Source: Treponema sp.
GTDB taxonomy: Bacteria > Spirochaetota > Spirochaetia > Treponematales > Treponemataceae
Length of the DNA: 21,279 bases
Assembly: GCA_021442965.1 (NCBI GenBank)
Contig: JABUUX010000435.1
Span: forward strand, 1 to 21,279
Direction: 5' to 3'
Made by a program: the position numbers and the translations under genes. The notes under the pieces are model-generated. The model was not told where the DNA came from. It was given only the letters and a program-made list of their open reading frames with translations, and ran no database searches. This document shows, in pieces, positions 1 to 7,861 of this stretch. Positions within the stretch are counted from its first letter, which is position 1. Each line of letters begins with the position of its first letter.

Positions 1-204
1 AATCCATTCGTCATTCTTTTTTCCCGCATCAGGATCTGACCACTGGATATCTATAACGATATATTCCCATCCGTGCTGTTTCAAATTTTTTGCCATAAAG
101 TCTGCATTGGCACGAACCTGGTCTTCATTTACCATGGTGTTATAGTAGTCGTAACTGTTCCAGCCCATTGGCGGAAAAGGGGCGACGTTGTTTTTGTTGT
201 ACAT
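1..204 (-). CDS. GH27 family glycoside hydrolase (alpha-galactosidase-like), N-terminal part only
   Basis: The reverse strand read from the ATG at 204-202 gives 68 codons open to the window edge. It begins MYNKNNVAPFPPMGWNSYDY and continues with a segment of the type VRANADFMAKNLK, then GWEYIVIDIQW. The PPMGWNSY start, the 'ANADxMAxxL' helix and the 'YxxxDxxW' strand are hallmarks of the N-terminal (beta/alpha)8 barrel of GH27, which hydrolyses alpha-galactosides and related substrates. No signal peptide is visible, so this form is probably cytoplasmic. The catalytic aspartates lie beyond the edge. A good Shine-Dalgarno (AGGAG, reverse strand near 211-215) lies 6-7 bases before the ATG and fixes the start. 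GH27 also includes alpha-N-acetylgalactosaminidases and beta-L-arabinopyranosidases, so substrate is not certain. Confidence 0.85.
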   Translation of the reverse strand, partial: MYNKNNVAPFPPMGWNSYDYYNTMVNEDQVRANADFMAKNLKQHGWEYIVIDIQWSDPDAGKKNDEWI

Positions 205-247
205 AAAAGGCTCCTAAAAATTTACTTTTTTCATTTCTATAATCTTT

Positions 248-346
248 ATGAAACTGAAACGGGTCCCAGCGACGACAAAAATGTGGGTACCCCCTCCCAC
301 AGGGCTCCCGTCCCCCATTTTTGTCTGCGTCCCGTTTCAGTTTCAT
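248..346. repeat. 99-bp imperfect inverted repeat (long hairpin or MITE-like element)
   Basis: The outer arms, ATGAAACTGAAACGGG at 248-263 and its exact reverse complement at 331-346, pair over 16 bp. A second 10-bp block pairs inside (GACAAAAATG at 274-283 with 316-325). A small inner hairpin (GTGGG 283-287 with CCCAC 296-300) sits near the centre. The arms are offset by a few unpaired bases. I see no clear target-site duplication. It lies just upstream of the GH27 start, so it could be a folded leader or operator, or a non-autonomous repeat. Confidence 0.75.
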
Positions 347-378
347 ATATCAAACAAGAAAAGCTTATTGTTCTACGC

Positions 379-425
379 CACCAAAGGGGTAGGGTACTCA
401 CTTCGCCCTGCATACCCCTTTGGTG
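379..425. repeat. 13-bp inverted repeat hairpin
   Basis: CACCAAAGGGGTA at 379-391 is the perfect reverse complement of 413-425, with a 21-base loop that itself contains AGGG/CCCT able to pair. It lies 3' of the MCP gene. On that strand the stem is not followed by a run of T, so it is not a textbook intrinsic terminator. It may still stabilise the mRNA 3' end or belong to an intergenic repeat family. Confidence 0.7.
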
Positions 426-488
426 CAATTCGCAGCGGCTCCGCTATGCAAGTGCATGACCGGCAAGGTTTTCCATTTTCGTTTTTGC

Positions 489-2717
489 TTAGACTAAATC
501 TAATGGCTCTAAATCTTCCTCATCGAATTCTATCTCGGTTGATTCACCAGTCTGTGAAGTTTTTTCTTCCTGAATCTCAGATTCTGAACTTACTTCTGAT
601 TCCATCCCAGAATTGTCAATCTGAACACTTTCCAGTTTTTCTTCAAGTGTTTCGGAATCCTGTTTTTCGGTAATAAAGCGGCCAATAAGATTGTGAAGAA
701 CATTGATGTTATCCTGAGTCTCATTTGCCATATCTGATATGTGTTGAGCAGAGCCGTTTATTTCGCGAGCACCCAAAGCCATTTCGTCCATACTGCAACT
801 AACTGTTGAAACTACCTGGTTTAAATCTGCAAGTGAGTTTTGAATATTTACCGAATCCTTTTCCAGATTTCCTGCAGTCTGTTTTACCGTGTTTGAGTTT
901 TCATTCATTGTGTAAAGGGCATCAAGAACTGATTTAGAGGAAGAGGCCTGCTCATCCATAGCATTTGATATTTGGCGTACCAGTTCATTTGTGTTGCCAA
1001 TTTTATCTTGAACACTGTCAAAAGCTTTTCTTGAACGGTCAGAAGAATCTACAACTTCATTAATTGTTTTGGAAATGAGTTTAAGCTCTTCTCCAATGGC
1101 GGCTGACTGGGATGATGTGTTTTCTGCAAGTTTTCGGATTTCATCGGCAACAACAGAGAATCCTTTTCCCGCTTCTCCTGCATGGGCGGCTTCTATGGCA
1201 GCATTCATGGCAAGAAGATTTGTCTGCGAGGCAACATTTGCAATGGTGTTATTTGCTTCCAAAAGAATTCTGGACTGGTCAACCATAGTGCTGATTTTTT
1301 CATTTACTTCAACCTGGCAGGAAAGACCCTCTTTTGAAACTGATTCCAAATCAGAAAATTCATGAGCCATTTTATCAACATTGTCTGTAACTGAATTTAT
1401 GTTGCCAACCATTTGTTCTATAGCGGCGGAAGAATTTGAAATACTGTCGGCTTCTTGAGAGATAAGAGAATCCAAATCATGAATTTTTGAAATGTTTTCA
1501 TTTATAAGATGAATAACCTGTTCAAAAGTTTTTGCCTGAGTTTCTGTCTGATGTCTGACACCTTCAATATTTGCCATAATCTGAGCAATGGAACTGGCAC
1601 TTTCCTGTGCACTTGAGTGAAGTTCCTGACCAATTTGATTAAGCTGGTTTTCGGATTTTTTCAAATCGGAAATCATATTTCTTTGAGCAGAAATAAATTT
1701 ATTGAAGTAAAGGACTAAATCTCCCACCTCATTTGTTTCTTTTGTTTCAATTTGAAGAGTCAGGTCACCTTCACCTTCTGCCAGAGTTTTTGTGAATCCT
1801 ACAGTTTTAAGGATTGGCTTAGATATGGCAGTGCCCATTAGGAAACTTGAAATTGCAAAAAGGATGATGGCTAAGAAAGAGCCCATCCCAAGCATGGTCA
1901 CTGCGCGTACAAAAATAGGATGATTAACTTCGTTTACAGATACACAGGAAATAACAAGCCATGTTGTTTCTGCGTTAATTCTTGAAGTCATCATGTATTT
2001 TTCGCCGTTAATTTTACAGGCTGATCTGGTTCGGTTTGTAATTACTGAAGAAAATTGTTTTCCTATGTATTCTGGATTTGTACTTAGAAGGATTTCATTT
2101 TTCTGAGGATTTACTATGAAGTGCTGCAGTGTTTCATAATTTGAGTTTGAAGAAACATATTCTACAAGAGTTTGAATAGAGATGTCGCATCCAACAATCC
2201 CTTTTTTTACTCCATAATAGGAAACAGGAGCGGTAGCAGTCATTATGGTGTCCCCTGTAATAACGTCTACGTAAGGCTGGCAGTATTGGATATCATCTGC
2301 AGAGGCAAAAGCATTCAAGTACCAGTCCCGCTTTGTGCAGTCAAATCCTTCCGGCGGCTCAAAATCATTTATTACAAGAGTGCCATCAGGGTATCCGCAG
2401 TAAATGGACATAAAGTCAGGGGTTGCTGTGGTTTGTGCTTTAAATACACTTAATGCCAGCTCCTGATGTTCTTGGTTCACATTTGCGTCAAGGATGTATT
2501 TATTATTTGCAATACCTTTTGCAACTTGTCCTGCAGTGTAAAAAGTTCTGGAAGCAGAGCGCTCAATGGTAGTGTTCATTGTTTCCAAATCACTTGAAGT
2601 TCTGGAGACTGCGGCATTGTTGTAATTAATGGCCCAATAAATATTTGATGAAAGAACAACTAAAAGTGCAATTGAGACGGAAATAAAAAAAATGCTTTTG
2701 CGAATAGATTTCTTCAT
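489..2717 (-). CDS. methyl-accepting chemotaxis protein with dCache sensor
   Basis: This 742-aa transmembrane chemoreceptor should control CheA/CheW and so flagellar rotation. Order: cytoplasmic KKSIRKS start, TM1 at about 8-30, periplasmic dCache domain at about 40-260, TM2 at about 272-294, HAMP at about 295-350, then the long signalling coiled coil. Its conserved tip is at about 488-538 ([20 protein letters not shown], then [17 protein letters not shown]). The sensor contains R130-x-W132-Y133, Y149 and D178, which matches the spacing I remember for the amino-acid-binding dCache motif, so an amino-acid ligand is plausible. After the coiled coil comes an acidic, Ser/Glu-rich tail of about 55 residues without an obvious CheR-binding pentapeptide. 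A strong promoter lies directly upstream, and there is no Shine-Dalgarno. The gene follows a LacI-GGDEF gene on the same strand by about 80 bp. Confidence 0.93.
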   Translation of the reverse strand: MKKSIRKSIFFISVSIALLVVLSSNIYWAINYNNAAVSRTSSDLETMNTTIERSASRTFYTAGQVAKGIANNKYILDANVNQEHQELALSVFKAQTTATPDFMSIYCGYPDGTLVINDFEPPEGFDCTKRDWYLNAFASADDIQYCQPYVDVITGDTIMTATAPVSYYGVKKGIVGCDISIQTLVEYVSSNSNYETLQHFIVNPQKNEILLSTNPEYIGKQFSSVITNRTRSACKINGEKYMMTSRINAETTWLVISCVSVNEVNHPIFVRAVTMLGMGSFLAIILFAISSFLMGTAISKPILKTVGFTKTLAEGEGDLTLQIETKETNEVGDLVLYFNKFISAQRNMISDLKKSENQLNQIGQELHSSAQESASSIAQIMANIEGVRHQTETQAKTFEQVIHLINENISKIHDLDSLISQEADSISNSSAAIEQMVGNINSVTDNVDKMAHEFSDLESVSKEGLSCQVEVNEKISTMVDQSRILLEANNTIANVASQTNLLAMNAAIEAAHAGEAGKGFSVVADEIRKLAENTSSQSAAIGEELKLISKTINEVVDSSDRSRKAFDSVQDKIGNTNELVRQISNAMDEQASSSKSVLDALYTMNENSNTVKQTAGNLEKDSVNIQNSLADLNQVVSTVSCSMDEMALGAREINGSAQHISDMANETQDNINVLHNLIGRFITEKQDSETLEEKLESVQIDNSGMESEVSSESEIQEEKTSQTGESTEIEFDEEDLEPLDLV

Positions 2718-2726
2718 ATATTTAAA

Positions 2727-2754
2727 ATTATAGGTGCTATTTGTAGAATTTCAA
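2727..2754 (-). promoter_or_regulatory. promoter of the MCP gene
   Basis: On the minus strand TTGAAA (2754-2749), a 16-bp spacer and TATAAT (2732-2727) form a near-consensus housekeeping promoter. The -10 box ends 9 bases before the ATG at 2717, which predicts a transcript with almost no leader. There is no purine-rich ribosome site in between. I did not find a flagellar sigma-28-type promoter here. Confidence 0.65.
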
Positions 2755-2797
2755 TAAAATAGAGTTATTTTAAAAAATGGAATTATAAGGTAATGAA

Positions 2798-4717
2798 TTA
2801 GAAATTATTTTTTCTGGCTGAGTGTCTTAATCGTTTATCGGCATATTGTTCACTGTCTGCTTTTGCAATCAGATTTTCAAGAACAAATTCATCTTTATTA
2901 AATGGAACAGCGCCCAAACTGATGGATAAATTAAAAGGGGACTGAGCTTCGGCTTTCCAAATTTTACATTCAGCCTCAATCTGTTCTTTTATATCATTTA
3001 GTTTATCCATTCCCATTCCCGAAGCTACAATAGCAAATTCGTCACCGCCAAGTCGTCCTATTACATCGCTGGCACGGAAACATTTGGAAAGAATTTCGGC
3101 TTCGGCTTTTATGGCACGGTCACCGGCGTCGTGCCCATAGTTATCATTAATTGTTTTAAGTCCGTCCATATCACCAAAAAGCACAAGTCCGGAAGCTTCC
3201 ATTTGCAGTGCCAGGTCAATAGTTTTTTGTCCCAAATGCATAAATCCTCTTCGGTTAAAAACTTTTGTAAGCTCATCAGTCTGAGAGTTTATGCTTAGAA
3301 CTTTGTTTTTCTTTTCAAGAGATGTATTTTCTTTCAGTTTTTCTGAGTACTCGTAAGCCTGTGCTATGGAGTTGGATACAATTTTAAGATACACACTGTA
3401 AAGATTGAATTCTTTTTCTCCAGGACGGTACAAAAGGTATCCGTATTGCTTTTCGCCATAAAATATTGAGTTGATAATAAAGCAGCACGGGTCTTCATTG
3501 AAAATACCTTCAGGAAGAATGCTGTCATTAGGATTGAACTGTATATTTTCGTCAACACACATTTCCATTCTGCTGTGGTTGTAATGCATGGTAAGTGATG
3601 CTTTTTTAGGAAGTGAATAATCCTGCCCCTTATTAACAAAAAACGGTGTTTTGTAAAGACAAATTGCAAAGGATCTGATATCGGCTTCTATAAGAATTCG
3701 GGACAGAAGATTATACATATGAGACAGAGTATGTGCACCCTGAACTTTGTCTAAAAGCGAATGGAAACTTGTATAATTTCGTGCAAAATTTACAAATTGC
3801 TGTGTAGAAGAAAATTCTTCAGAGCCGGGTGTTTGATTTTTTTGTTCACAGCAACCGCAGGATTTTCTGAAGAAAGTTTTTACAGCAACTTTGGTTTTTC
3901 TGGGATTTTTCTTTCCTTCTGCAACGGAAAGAGCAACTCGGGCAGCTTCCAGTCCCTGCTGGTAAACCTGCTGATTAATGGAAGTTAGCCCCATTTGTTG
4001 AGCGGTAGTACAGTCATCGTATCCTGTAACAATTATATCTTCAGGAATCTTAAACCCAAGTTCTTTCAGGTAATAAATAGTTCCAAAAGCTGTGTAATCA
4101 TTTACACATACTACAGAATCAAAGTTGATGCTTTCTTTTGCAGGATATTTTGTTCTTAATACATTTATGGTCTCATCCTGATTAAAGTCTGAAGAAATTA
4201 TAAGATCCGGATTAAAATCAATATTATTTTCTTTAAGCACTGTTTTGTATGCTTTTAGTCTTTCTTCGGCTTCAGAAGATTTGGTTTTATTTGCTGCAAC
4301 AAAAGCGATTTTCTTACACCCGTGTTTTGAAATCAAGTGATTAATAAGTTCCCGATACCCTGAAAGACAGTCAGCTGAAGTGTAGAACAAGTTTGTTATG
4401 GGTAAATCAACTGCAACAGAAATGATTGGGGCATGAATAAAAGTTTTTAGAAGTTCCGCGAGTGCTTCAGATGAATATGTGCTGCAGAAGGTTGCGGTAA
4501 TAATAATAACGGCATCGATGTTTTTAGTTCCGGCAAGTTTACTGGCACTCCAATATTGATATTCGTAGTCCGAAGCCTCGGTCTTTTCCCAGCGGGTTTC
4601 CAAAAAAAAGAGTCTTACAGGTTTGTCTTCGAAATAAGCCTTTATGCCTTTTATAACATCGGCACAATAGTAATTATCTACGTATTGAGTTAAAACAGCG
4701 ATGTTTTTTAATCCCAT
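2798..4717 (-). CDS. LacI-like sensor / GGDEF diguanylate cyclase (copy 1)
   Basis: This 639-aa protein is predicted to make c-di-GMP from two GTP. Residues 4-285 resemble the ligand-binding half of LacI-type repressors (periplasmic-binding-protein fold; 'DSVVCVNDYTAFG', 'EDIIVTGYDD'), but there is no helix-turn-helix and no signal peptide, so it should sense a cytoplasmic ligand. A cysteine knot RKSCGCC (284-290) follows. Then comes a GAF-like middle region (about 300-455, with FNPNDSILPE and YGYLLYR) and a short coiled coil. The GGDEF domain (about 478-632) has D516-x-D518, NDNYGHDAGD, an intact GGDEF at 557-561 and an RxxD inhibitory site at 548-551. No EAL domain is present. The same architecture recurs at 16916-18886. 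The gene is divergent from a HAD phosphatase and precedes an MCP. It has no Shine-Dalgarno, and its -10 box ends 8 bases before the ATG. Confidence 0.92.
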   Translation of the reverse strand: MGLKNIAVLTQYVDNYYCADVIKGIKAYFEDKPVRLFFLETRWEKTEASDYEYQYWSASKLAGTKNIDAVIIITATFCSTYSSEALAELLKTFIHAPIISVAVDLPITNLFYTSADCLSGYRELINHLISKHGCKKIAFVAANKTKSSEAEERLKAYKTVLKENNIDFNPDLIISSDFNQDETINVLRTKYPAKESINFDSVVCVNDYTAFGTIYYLKELGFKIPEDIIVTGYDDCTTAQQMGLTSINQQVYQQGLEAARVALSVAEGKKNPRKTKVAVKTFFRKSCGCCEQKNQTPGSEEFSSTQQFVNFARNYTSFHSLLDKVQGAHTLSHMYNLLSRILIEADIRSFAICLYKTPFFVNKGQDYSLPKKASLTMHYNHSRMEMCVDENIQFNPNDSILPEGIFNEDPCCFIINSIFYGEKQYGYLLYRPGEKEFNLYSVYLKIVSNSIAQAYEYSEKLKENTSLEKKNKVLSINSQTDELTKVFNRRGFMHLGQKTIDLALQMEASGLVLFGDMDGLKTINDNYGHDAGDRAIKAEAEILSKCFRASDVIGRLGGDEFAIVASGMGMDKLNDIKEQIEAECKIWKAEAQSPFNLSISLGAVPFNKDEFVLENLIAKADSEQYADKRLRHSARKNNF

Positions 4718-4725
4718 ATCTTTTG

Positions 4726-4754
4726 ATTATAAAACTCATTACCGCTATTTGCAA
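4726..4754 (-). promoter_or_regulatory. promoter of LacI-GGDEF copy 1
   Basis: TTGCAA (4754-4749), a 17-bp spacer and TATAAT (4731-4726) lie on the minus strand, with the -10 ending 8 bases before the ATG at 4717. Its -35 hexamer is self-complementary and coincides with the -35 of the divergent HAD gene. Confidence 0.65.
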
Positions 4755-4775
4755 ACTTTCTGAAATTCTTATAAA
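4749..4775 (+). promoter_or_regulatory. promoter of the HAD phosphatase gene
   Basis: TTGCAA (4749-4754), a short 15-bp spacer and TATAAA (4770-4775) lie 8 bases before the ATG at 4784. The -35 hexamer is the same six base pairs used by the divergent promoter. The short spacer makes this the weaker of the two. Confidence 0.5.
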
Positions 4776-4783
4776 TTTTCCGC

Positions 4784-5437
4784 ATGAAGAATCTTGTTGT
4801 TTTTGATATGGATGGGACAATCCTGGATACTCTGGAAGATTTAAAAGATGCTGTTAATTACGGATTACGAGTAAATGGCTTTAAAGAGCGTTCTTATGAG
4901 GAAGTAAAATGGATGGTCGGCAGGGGGATGCCTCGTCTTATTCATGCTGCTCTTCCAGAAAATCATAGTGACGAAGATTATGAAAAAGTATACAAAGATT
5001 TCTTGAATTATTATGGCCTTCATTCATCAGATAAAACCGTGCCTTATGAGGGAATAAAAGAAGCTGCTCTTGAAATAAAAAAATCAGGGTTTGTAATAAC
5101 GGTAAATTCAAATAAAAATGATAAAGATGCCGGGTTTCTTGCTGAACAGTTCTTCCCTGGTGTATTTGATTTTGTGCTTGGCTCCCGTCCCGGAATGGAA
5201 AAAAAACCCGCACCGGATGGGGTTAATTTTATATTGCAGAAATTCGGGTTTACAAAAGAAGAAACTATTTTTATAGGTGATTCTGATGTTGATTATCAGA
5301 CGGCTGTAAATGCCGGTGTTCGATTTGTAGGTTGTGACTGGGGTTTTAGAGGCAGAAAATTTTTAGAAGAGCACGGAGTAAAAATTATTGCGGATAACCC
5401 CAGAGAACTTCCAAAATTGATTAATTCTTTGCACTAA
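4784..5437 (+). CDS. HAD-family phosphatase, phosphoglycolate phosphatase-like
   Basis: This 217-aa soluble hydrolase belongs to the HAD superfamily with an alpha-helical cap (Gph/PGMB-like). Motif I is FDMDGTILDT, with nucleophile D8 and acid/base D10. Motif II is in VITVNSNKN (about 104-112), motif III is the lysine in EKKPAPDGV (about 139-147), and motif IV is GDSDVD (165-170). The cap lies at about 16-85. The length is normal for phosphoglycolate phosphatases, which remove 2-phosphoglycolate formed in DNA repair or side reactions. Related proteins act on other small phosphates such as beta-glucose-1-phosphate or pyrophosphate, so the substrate is open. The start is set by the -10 box 8 bases upstream and the lack of an earlier in-frame start. 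It is transcribed divergently from LacI-GGDEF copy 1 and is followed by an ECF S-component gene after 93 bp. Confidence 0.88.
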   Translation: MKNLVVFDMDGTILDTLEDLKDAVNYGLRVNGFKERSYEEVKWMVGRGMPRLIHAALPENHSDEDYEKVYKDFLNYYGLHSSDKTVPYEGIKEAALEIKKSGFVITVNSNKNDKDAGFLAEQFFPGVFDFVLGSRPGMEKKPAPDGVNFILQKFGFTKEETIFIGDSDVDYQTAVNAGVRFVGCDWGFRGRKFLEEHGVKIIADNPRELPKLINSLH

Positions 5438-5504
5438 GTGTCTGGTTATAGGTTTTTACTATATCTATTATCTGAAAATAGTATAATCAAAATGATAGTT
5501 TAAA

Positions 5505-5529
5505 ATGACAAAAAACAATAAAGTGTCAT
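5505..5529. repeat. inverted repeat touching the ECF gene start
   Basis: ATGACA (5505-5510) and TGTCAT (5524-5529) form a 6-bp inverted repeat with a 13-base loop, ending one base before the ATG at 5531. A TATAAT at 5482-5487 upstream would put it inside the 5' leader. It could be an operator half-site pair or a leader hairpin controlling initiation. With only 6 bp in AT-rich DNA it may also be chance. Confidence 0.35.
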
Positions 5530-5530
5530 C

Positions 5531-6322
5531 ATGAATAATACAGCTAAACGAATTTCTTTAACGGGTGCTTTTGCAGCCCTTGTTGTTGTTTTGGGAATTA
5601 CAAAACTTGGTATGATTCCTCTAGGTCCTACAGCTTCTATTACAATTCTTCATGTACCGGTAATCCTTATATGTATGCTTTCCGGACTTTGGGAAGGATG
5701 TGTAGTAGGTGCGGCATTTGGAATTATGAGCCTTATTCAGGCTGCTATGAGTCCAAGTGGAGTTCTGGATCCTATGTTTACAAATCCTTTGGTTTCTGTA
5801 CTTCCAAGAGTTCTTCTTGCAGTTGCTGCATGGGCACTTTGGAAAGGGCTTAAGTGGAGTTTTGAAAAAATCAGTAAATATAAGGTATTTTTCCGCATTC
5901 TTATGACAGTGATAGCTGGTGTAGTTGCATGGATTGCAGTATGGACTGTTGTAAAAGGTAATGAAGCGATTCCTTATGAATGGAAAATCAACTATACACT
6001 TATTGGCATTGCGTGTGCAGGAGCTCTTGTATGGAATCTTGTAAAGTCTTTGCCGGATGTTACAAACGGAGCAACCGCTGGAGTTGCAGCATTTCTTGCT
6101 ACTCTGGTACACACAGTGATGGTTATTGGAAGTCTTTACCTGTTTCAGCCCGGAGTAAAAGAAGCTATGGGAGGAGCCGGATACGGGGCGGTAATGGTTA
6201 TGCTTCTTCCTCAGGCATGCCTTGAAGCTACAGGAGCCGCAATTGTTTGTGTTGCAGTAATGGGAGCAGTACAGGGAACTGACAGTAAAAAATCAAAACT
6301 TTCTGCAGAAGCAGATGAATAA
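5531..6322 (+). CDS. ECF transporter S component (substrate-binding membrane subunit)
   Basis: This 263-aa integral membrane protein has about six hydrophobic segments (roughly 8-27, 36-70, 84-103, 120-142, 155-170, 178-204 and 217-246, some pairs merging). The features GPTASITILHVPVILICMLS, then GAAFGIMSLIQA and FTNPLVSVLPR (83-93) are typical of ECF-type vitamin transporter S components of the riboflavin/folate/pantothenate-like superfamily. S components bind one micronutrient and work with a shared EcfT-EcfA-EcfA' energising module, which is not in this window, so this is a solitary group II type. The substrate cannot be told from sequence reading. The loop between the third and fourth segments is longer than I expect. 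No Shine-Dalgarno precedes the ATG. I saw no recognisable riboswitch in the 93-bp leader. A strong terminator closes the gene. Confidence 0.85.
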   Translation: MNNTAKRISLTGAFAALVVVLGITKLGMIPLGPTASITILHVPVILICMLSGLWEGCVVGAAFGIMSLIQAAMSPSGVLDPMFTNPLVSVLPRVLLAVAAWALWKGLKWSFEKISKYKVFFRILMTVIAGVVAWIAVWTVVKGNEAIPYEWKINYTLIGIACAGALVWNLVKSLPDVTNGATAGVAAFLATLVHTVMVIGSLYLFQPGVKEAMGGAGYGAVMVMLLPQACLEATGAAIVCVAVMGAVQGTDSKKSKLSAEADE

Positions 6323-6343
6323 ATAGAAAATAGAAATAATTTT

Positions 6344-6377
6344 AGGACTGTACTTTTGAAGTACAGTCCTTTTTTTT
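6344..6377 (+). terminator. intrinsic terminator after the ECF gene
   Basis: A perfect 12-bp stem (AGGACTGTACTT at 6344-6355 with 6359-6370) and a 3-base TTG loop are followed directly by seven T (6371-6377). This is a textbook rho-independent terminator ending the HAD/ECF transcript before trkA. Confidence 0.95.
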
Positions 6378-6404
6378 GTTCTACAAACATATTAAAATAA
6401 AGAT

Positions 6405-7838
6405 ATGAATATAGTAATTGTAGGCGGCGGTTTTACCGGCGTTCAGTTGGCCAGAAATCTGGTAGAAGAAAAGAACCAGGTGGCAATTATTGAAAATGAT
6501 GAAGAAGCATGCCGCCACATAGGAAATCATGTGGATTGTACTGTAGTATGTGCTGACGGTAATAATCTGGAAACTCTTGAAGAAGCAGGCATAGCAAAGG
6601 CAGACGCATTGGTTTGTGTTACAGCATCGGATGAAGTAAATATGATTACGTGTTCGCTTGTTGATGCAGTATATCCGGATATATTAAAGATTGCACGAGT
6701 TAGAAATTATGCTTATTACGTAAATACGGCTTCTGCAGAAAAGAAACACGCAAACGAATTTACCACAGGGAAACATCGTCCGCTTTATGGCATAAATTAT
6801 ATGATTCACCCTGATGTTGAGGCAGCCGAAGCTATTGTTCGAGCAGTGGAGAATGGAGCTGTAGGGAACGTACTGACATTTGATGATTCTGAAGTACAGC
6901 TTGTTCGCATTCCTGTAGAAAAAGGCAGTGCTGTAGACGGAACTCCACTTAAAAATATCCGCCTTCTTACAGAAGCCCAGTTTTTGGTTGCTTATCTGGA
7001 AGTAGAAGGAAAAACATCGCTCCCCAATGGAGAAACAATCATTACAGAAGGTTGCACTCTTGGCGTTGTTCTTAAGAAAAAAGACATGGTTGAAATTTCT
7101 GCAATGTGCGGTTCCAAAAAACGTGAATTAAAAAAAGTTGCACTTATTGGAGCCGGACGAATTGGTACAATTATTGCAGAAAAAATCATAAAACCTCAGA
7201 AGAGTACTCTTTTTGAAAAACTATTTGGTAAGCTAAAAACAAAAACCGATTTTATAATTATTGATTCTGACAGTGAACTTACAAAACAGGCCTCTGAAAA
7301 ATTTCCCGAAGCAAAAGTTTTTTGTGCCGATGCTTCTGAAGAACAATTTATCCGGGAAGAAGGTATAGATGATTTTGATCTTGTAATTTGTGCTACTCAT
7401 AATCATGAAATGAATATGATTCTTGCGGCTTATTTGGAAGGCCTTGGTGTTAAGCAGTCAATCAGTCTGGTAACCAGTTCGGAGTTTGGAGTTATTGCTG
7501 CAAAGCTTGGGGTAGATGTTCCGGTTCCCCTCAGAGATGCTGTGGTAGATTCAATTATGAGCCACCTGAGAGGAAAAGCCGTAAAAGAGATACACACTGT
7601 TTCTGATTTGGAAATTGCCGAGTGTGAAATTTCTGCTAAGTCAAAAATGTGCGGAAAAGCATTAAAAGATATTTCGGCTCAGGGAAAATATCTTGTGCTT
7701 TTGAGCAAATCACGTGGCGAAGAAAAATATGAAATAGCCGGAGGGAACACTCAGATTAATGCAGGAGACCATATTGTTTTGATAACGATTGGAGATTCAA
7801 GTAAAAAGATTTTGGAAATTTTTGCAGGAAAAGAGTAA
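6405..7838 (+). CDS. trkA: TrkA-type potassium uptake regulatory protein
   Basis: This 477-aa cytoplasmic protein has the duplicated TrkA layout. A first RCK_N Rossmann domain carries IVGGGFTG (5-12). RCK_C comes at about 160-240, a second RCK_N carries LIGAGRIG (247-254), and a second RCK_C lies at about 395-475. It should bind NAD(H) or nucleotides and gate a TrkH/KtrB-type K+ channel subunit at the membrane. The length matches Trk systems with two tandem RCK units. No TrkH gene is adjacent here, so the partner must lie elsewhere. The gene stands after a strong terminator and before the XPB gene (34-bp gap). A weak AT-rich -10-like sequence (TAAAAT at 6393-6398) lies only 6 bases before the ATG and no Shine-Dalgarno is seen, so its promoter is uncertain. 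Confidence 0.92.
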   Translation: MNIVIVGGGFTGVQLARNLVEEKNQVAIIENDEEACRHIGNHVDCTVVCADGNNLETLEEAGIAKADALVCVTASDEVNMITCSLVDAVYPDILKIARVRNYAYYVNTASAEKKHANEFTTGKHRPLYGINYMIHPDVEAAEAIVRAVENGAVGNVLTFDDSEVQLVRIPVEKGSAVDGTPLKNIRLLTEAQFLVAYLEVEGKTSLPNGETIITEGCTLGVVLKKKDMVEISAMCGSKKRELKKVALIGAGRIGTIIAEKIIKPQKSTLFEKLFGKLKTKTDFIIIDSDSELTKQASEKFPEAKVFCADASEEQFIREEGIDDFDLVICATHNHEMNMILAAYLEGLGVKQSISLVTSSEFGVIAAKLGVDVPVPLRDAVVDSIMSHLRGKAVKEIHTVSDLEIAECEISAKSKMCGKALKDISAQGKYLVLLSKSRGEEKYEIAGGNTQINAGDHIVLITIGDSSKKILEIFAGKE

Positions 7839-7852
7839 TTTCTTCTGATTTC

Positions 7853-7861
7853 TGATATAAT
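7853..7861 (+). promoter_or_regulatory. extended -10 promoter of the XPB-like helicase gene
   Basis: TGATATAAT (7853-7861) is a perfect extended -10 element (TGnTATAAT). I find no good -35 at the usual distance, as is common for extended -10 promoters. It ends 11 bases before the ATG at 7873, leaving room for a leader of only about 4-5 bases, and no ribosome site is present. Confidence 0.55.

Larger units (their letters stand above)
205..488. other. non-coding, repeat-rich intergenic region
   Basis: This 284-bp gap separates the 3' end of the MCP gene from the 5' end of the GH27 gene, both on the minus strand. Short open frames cross it on both strands, but they run through inverted repeats and lack ribosome sites or recognisable protein character, so I do not call them. 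It holds a 99-bp imperfect inverted repeat (248-346), a 13-bp stem (379-425) and a small 5-bp hairpin (434-445, AGCGG/CCGCT). It is visibly richer in G and C than the flanking genes. I see no classical T-tailed terminator for the MCP gene. Confidence 0.7.

Noticed and set aside
238..243. Plus-strand TATAAT suggesting a small RNA starting at the 99-bp inverted repeat
   Set aside because: No -35-like hexamer at 15-19 bp, no TG extension, and no terminator after the repeat; likely chance in AT-rich DNA.
73..673. Several open frames of 60-141 codons on both strands across the left intergenic DNA
   Set aside because: They cross the inverted repeats or run antisense to the MCP and GH27 genes, have no ribosome site and show no protein-like composition; mirror-image peptide pieces come from the palindromes.
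2718..2797. Terminator between LacI-GGDEF copy 1 and the MCP gene, or a sigma-28 promoter for the MCP gene
   Set aside because: No stem with a T-run is present, and no TAAA/GCCGATAA-type element is visible; the TTGAAA/TATAAT pair explains expression better.
5438..5530. Vitamin riboswitch in the ECF leader
   Set aside because: The 93-bp AT-rich gap holds only short weak stems (for example TACTAT/ATAGTA and CTATT/AATAG) and none of the conserved cores of TPP, FMN, cobalamin, THF or preQ1 classes that I can recognise.
5621..6112. 163-codon frame antisense to the ECF gene
   Set aside because: It is rich in Cys, Asn, Lys and Ser as expected from reading a membrane-protein gene backwards, has no ribosome site and lies wholly inside a well-supported gene.
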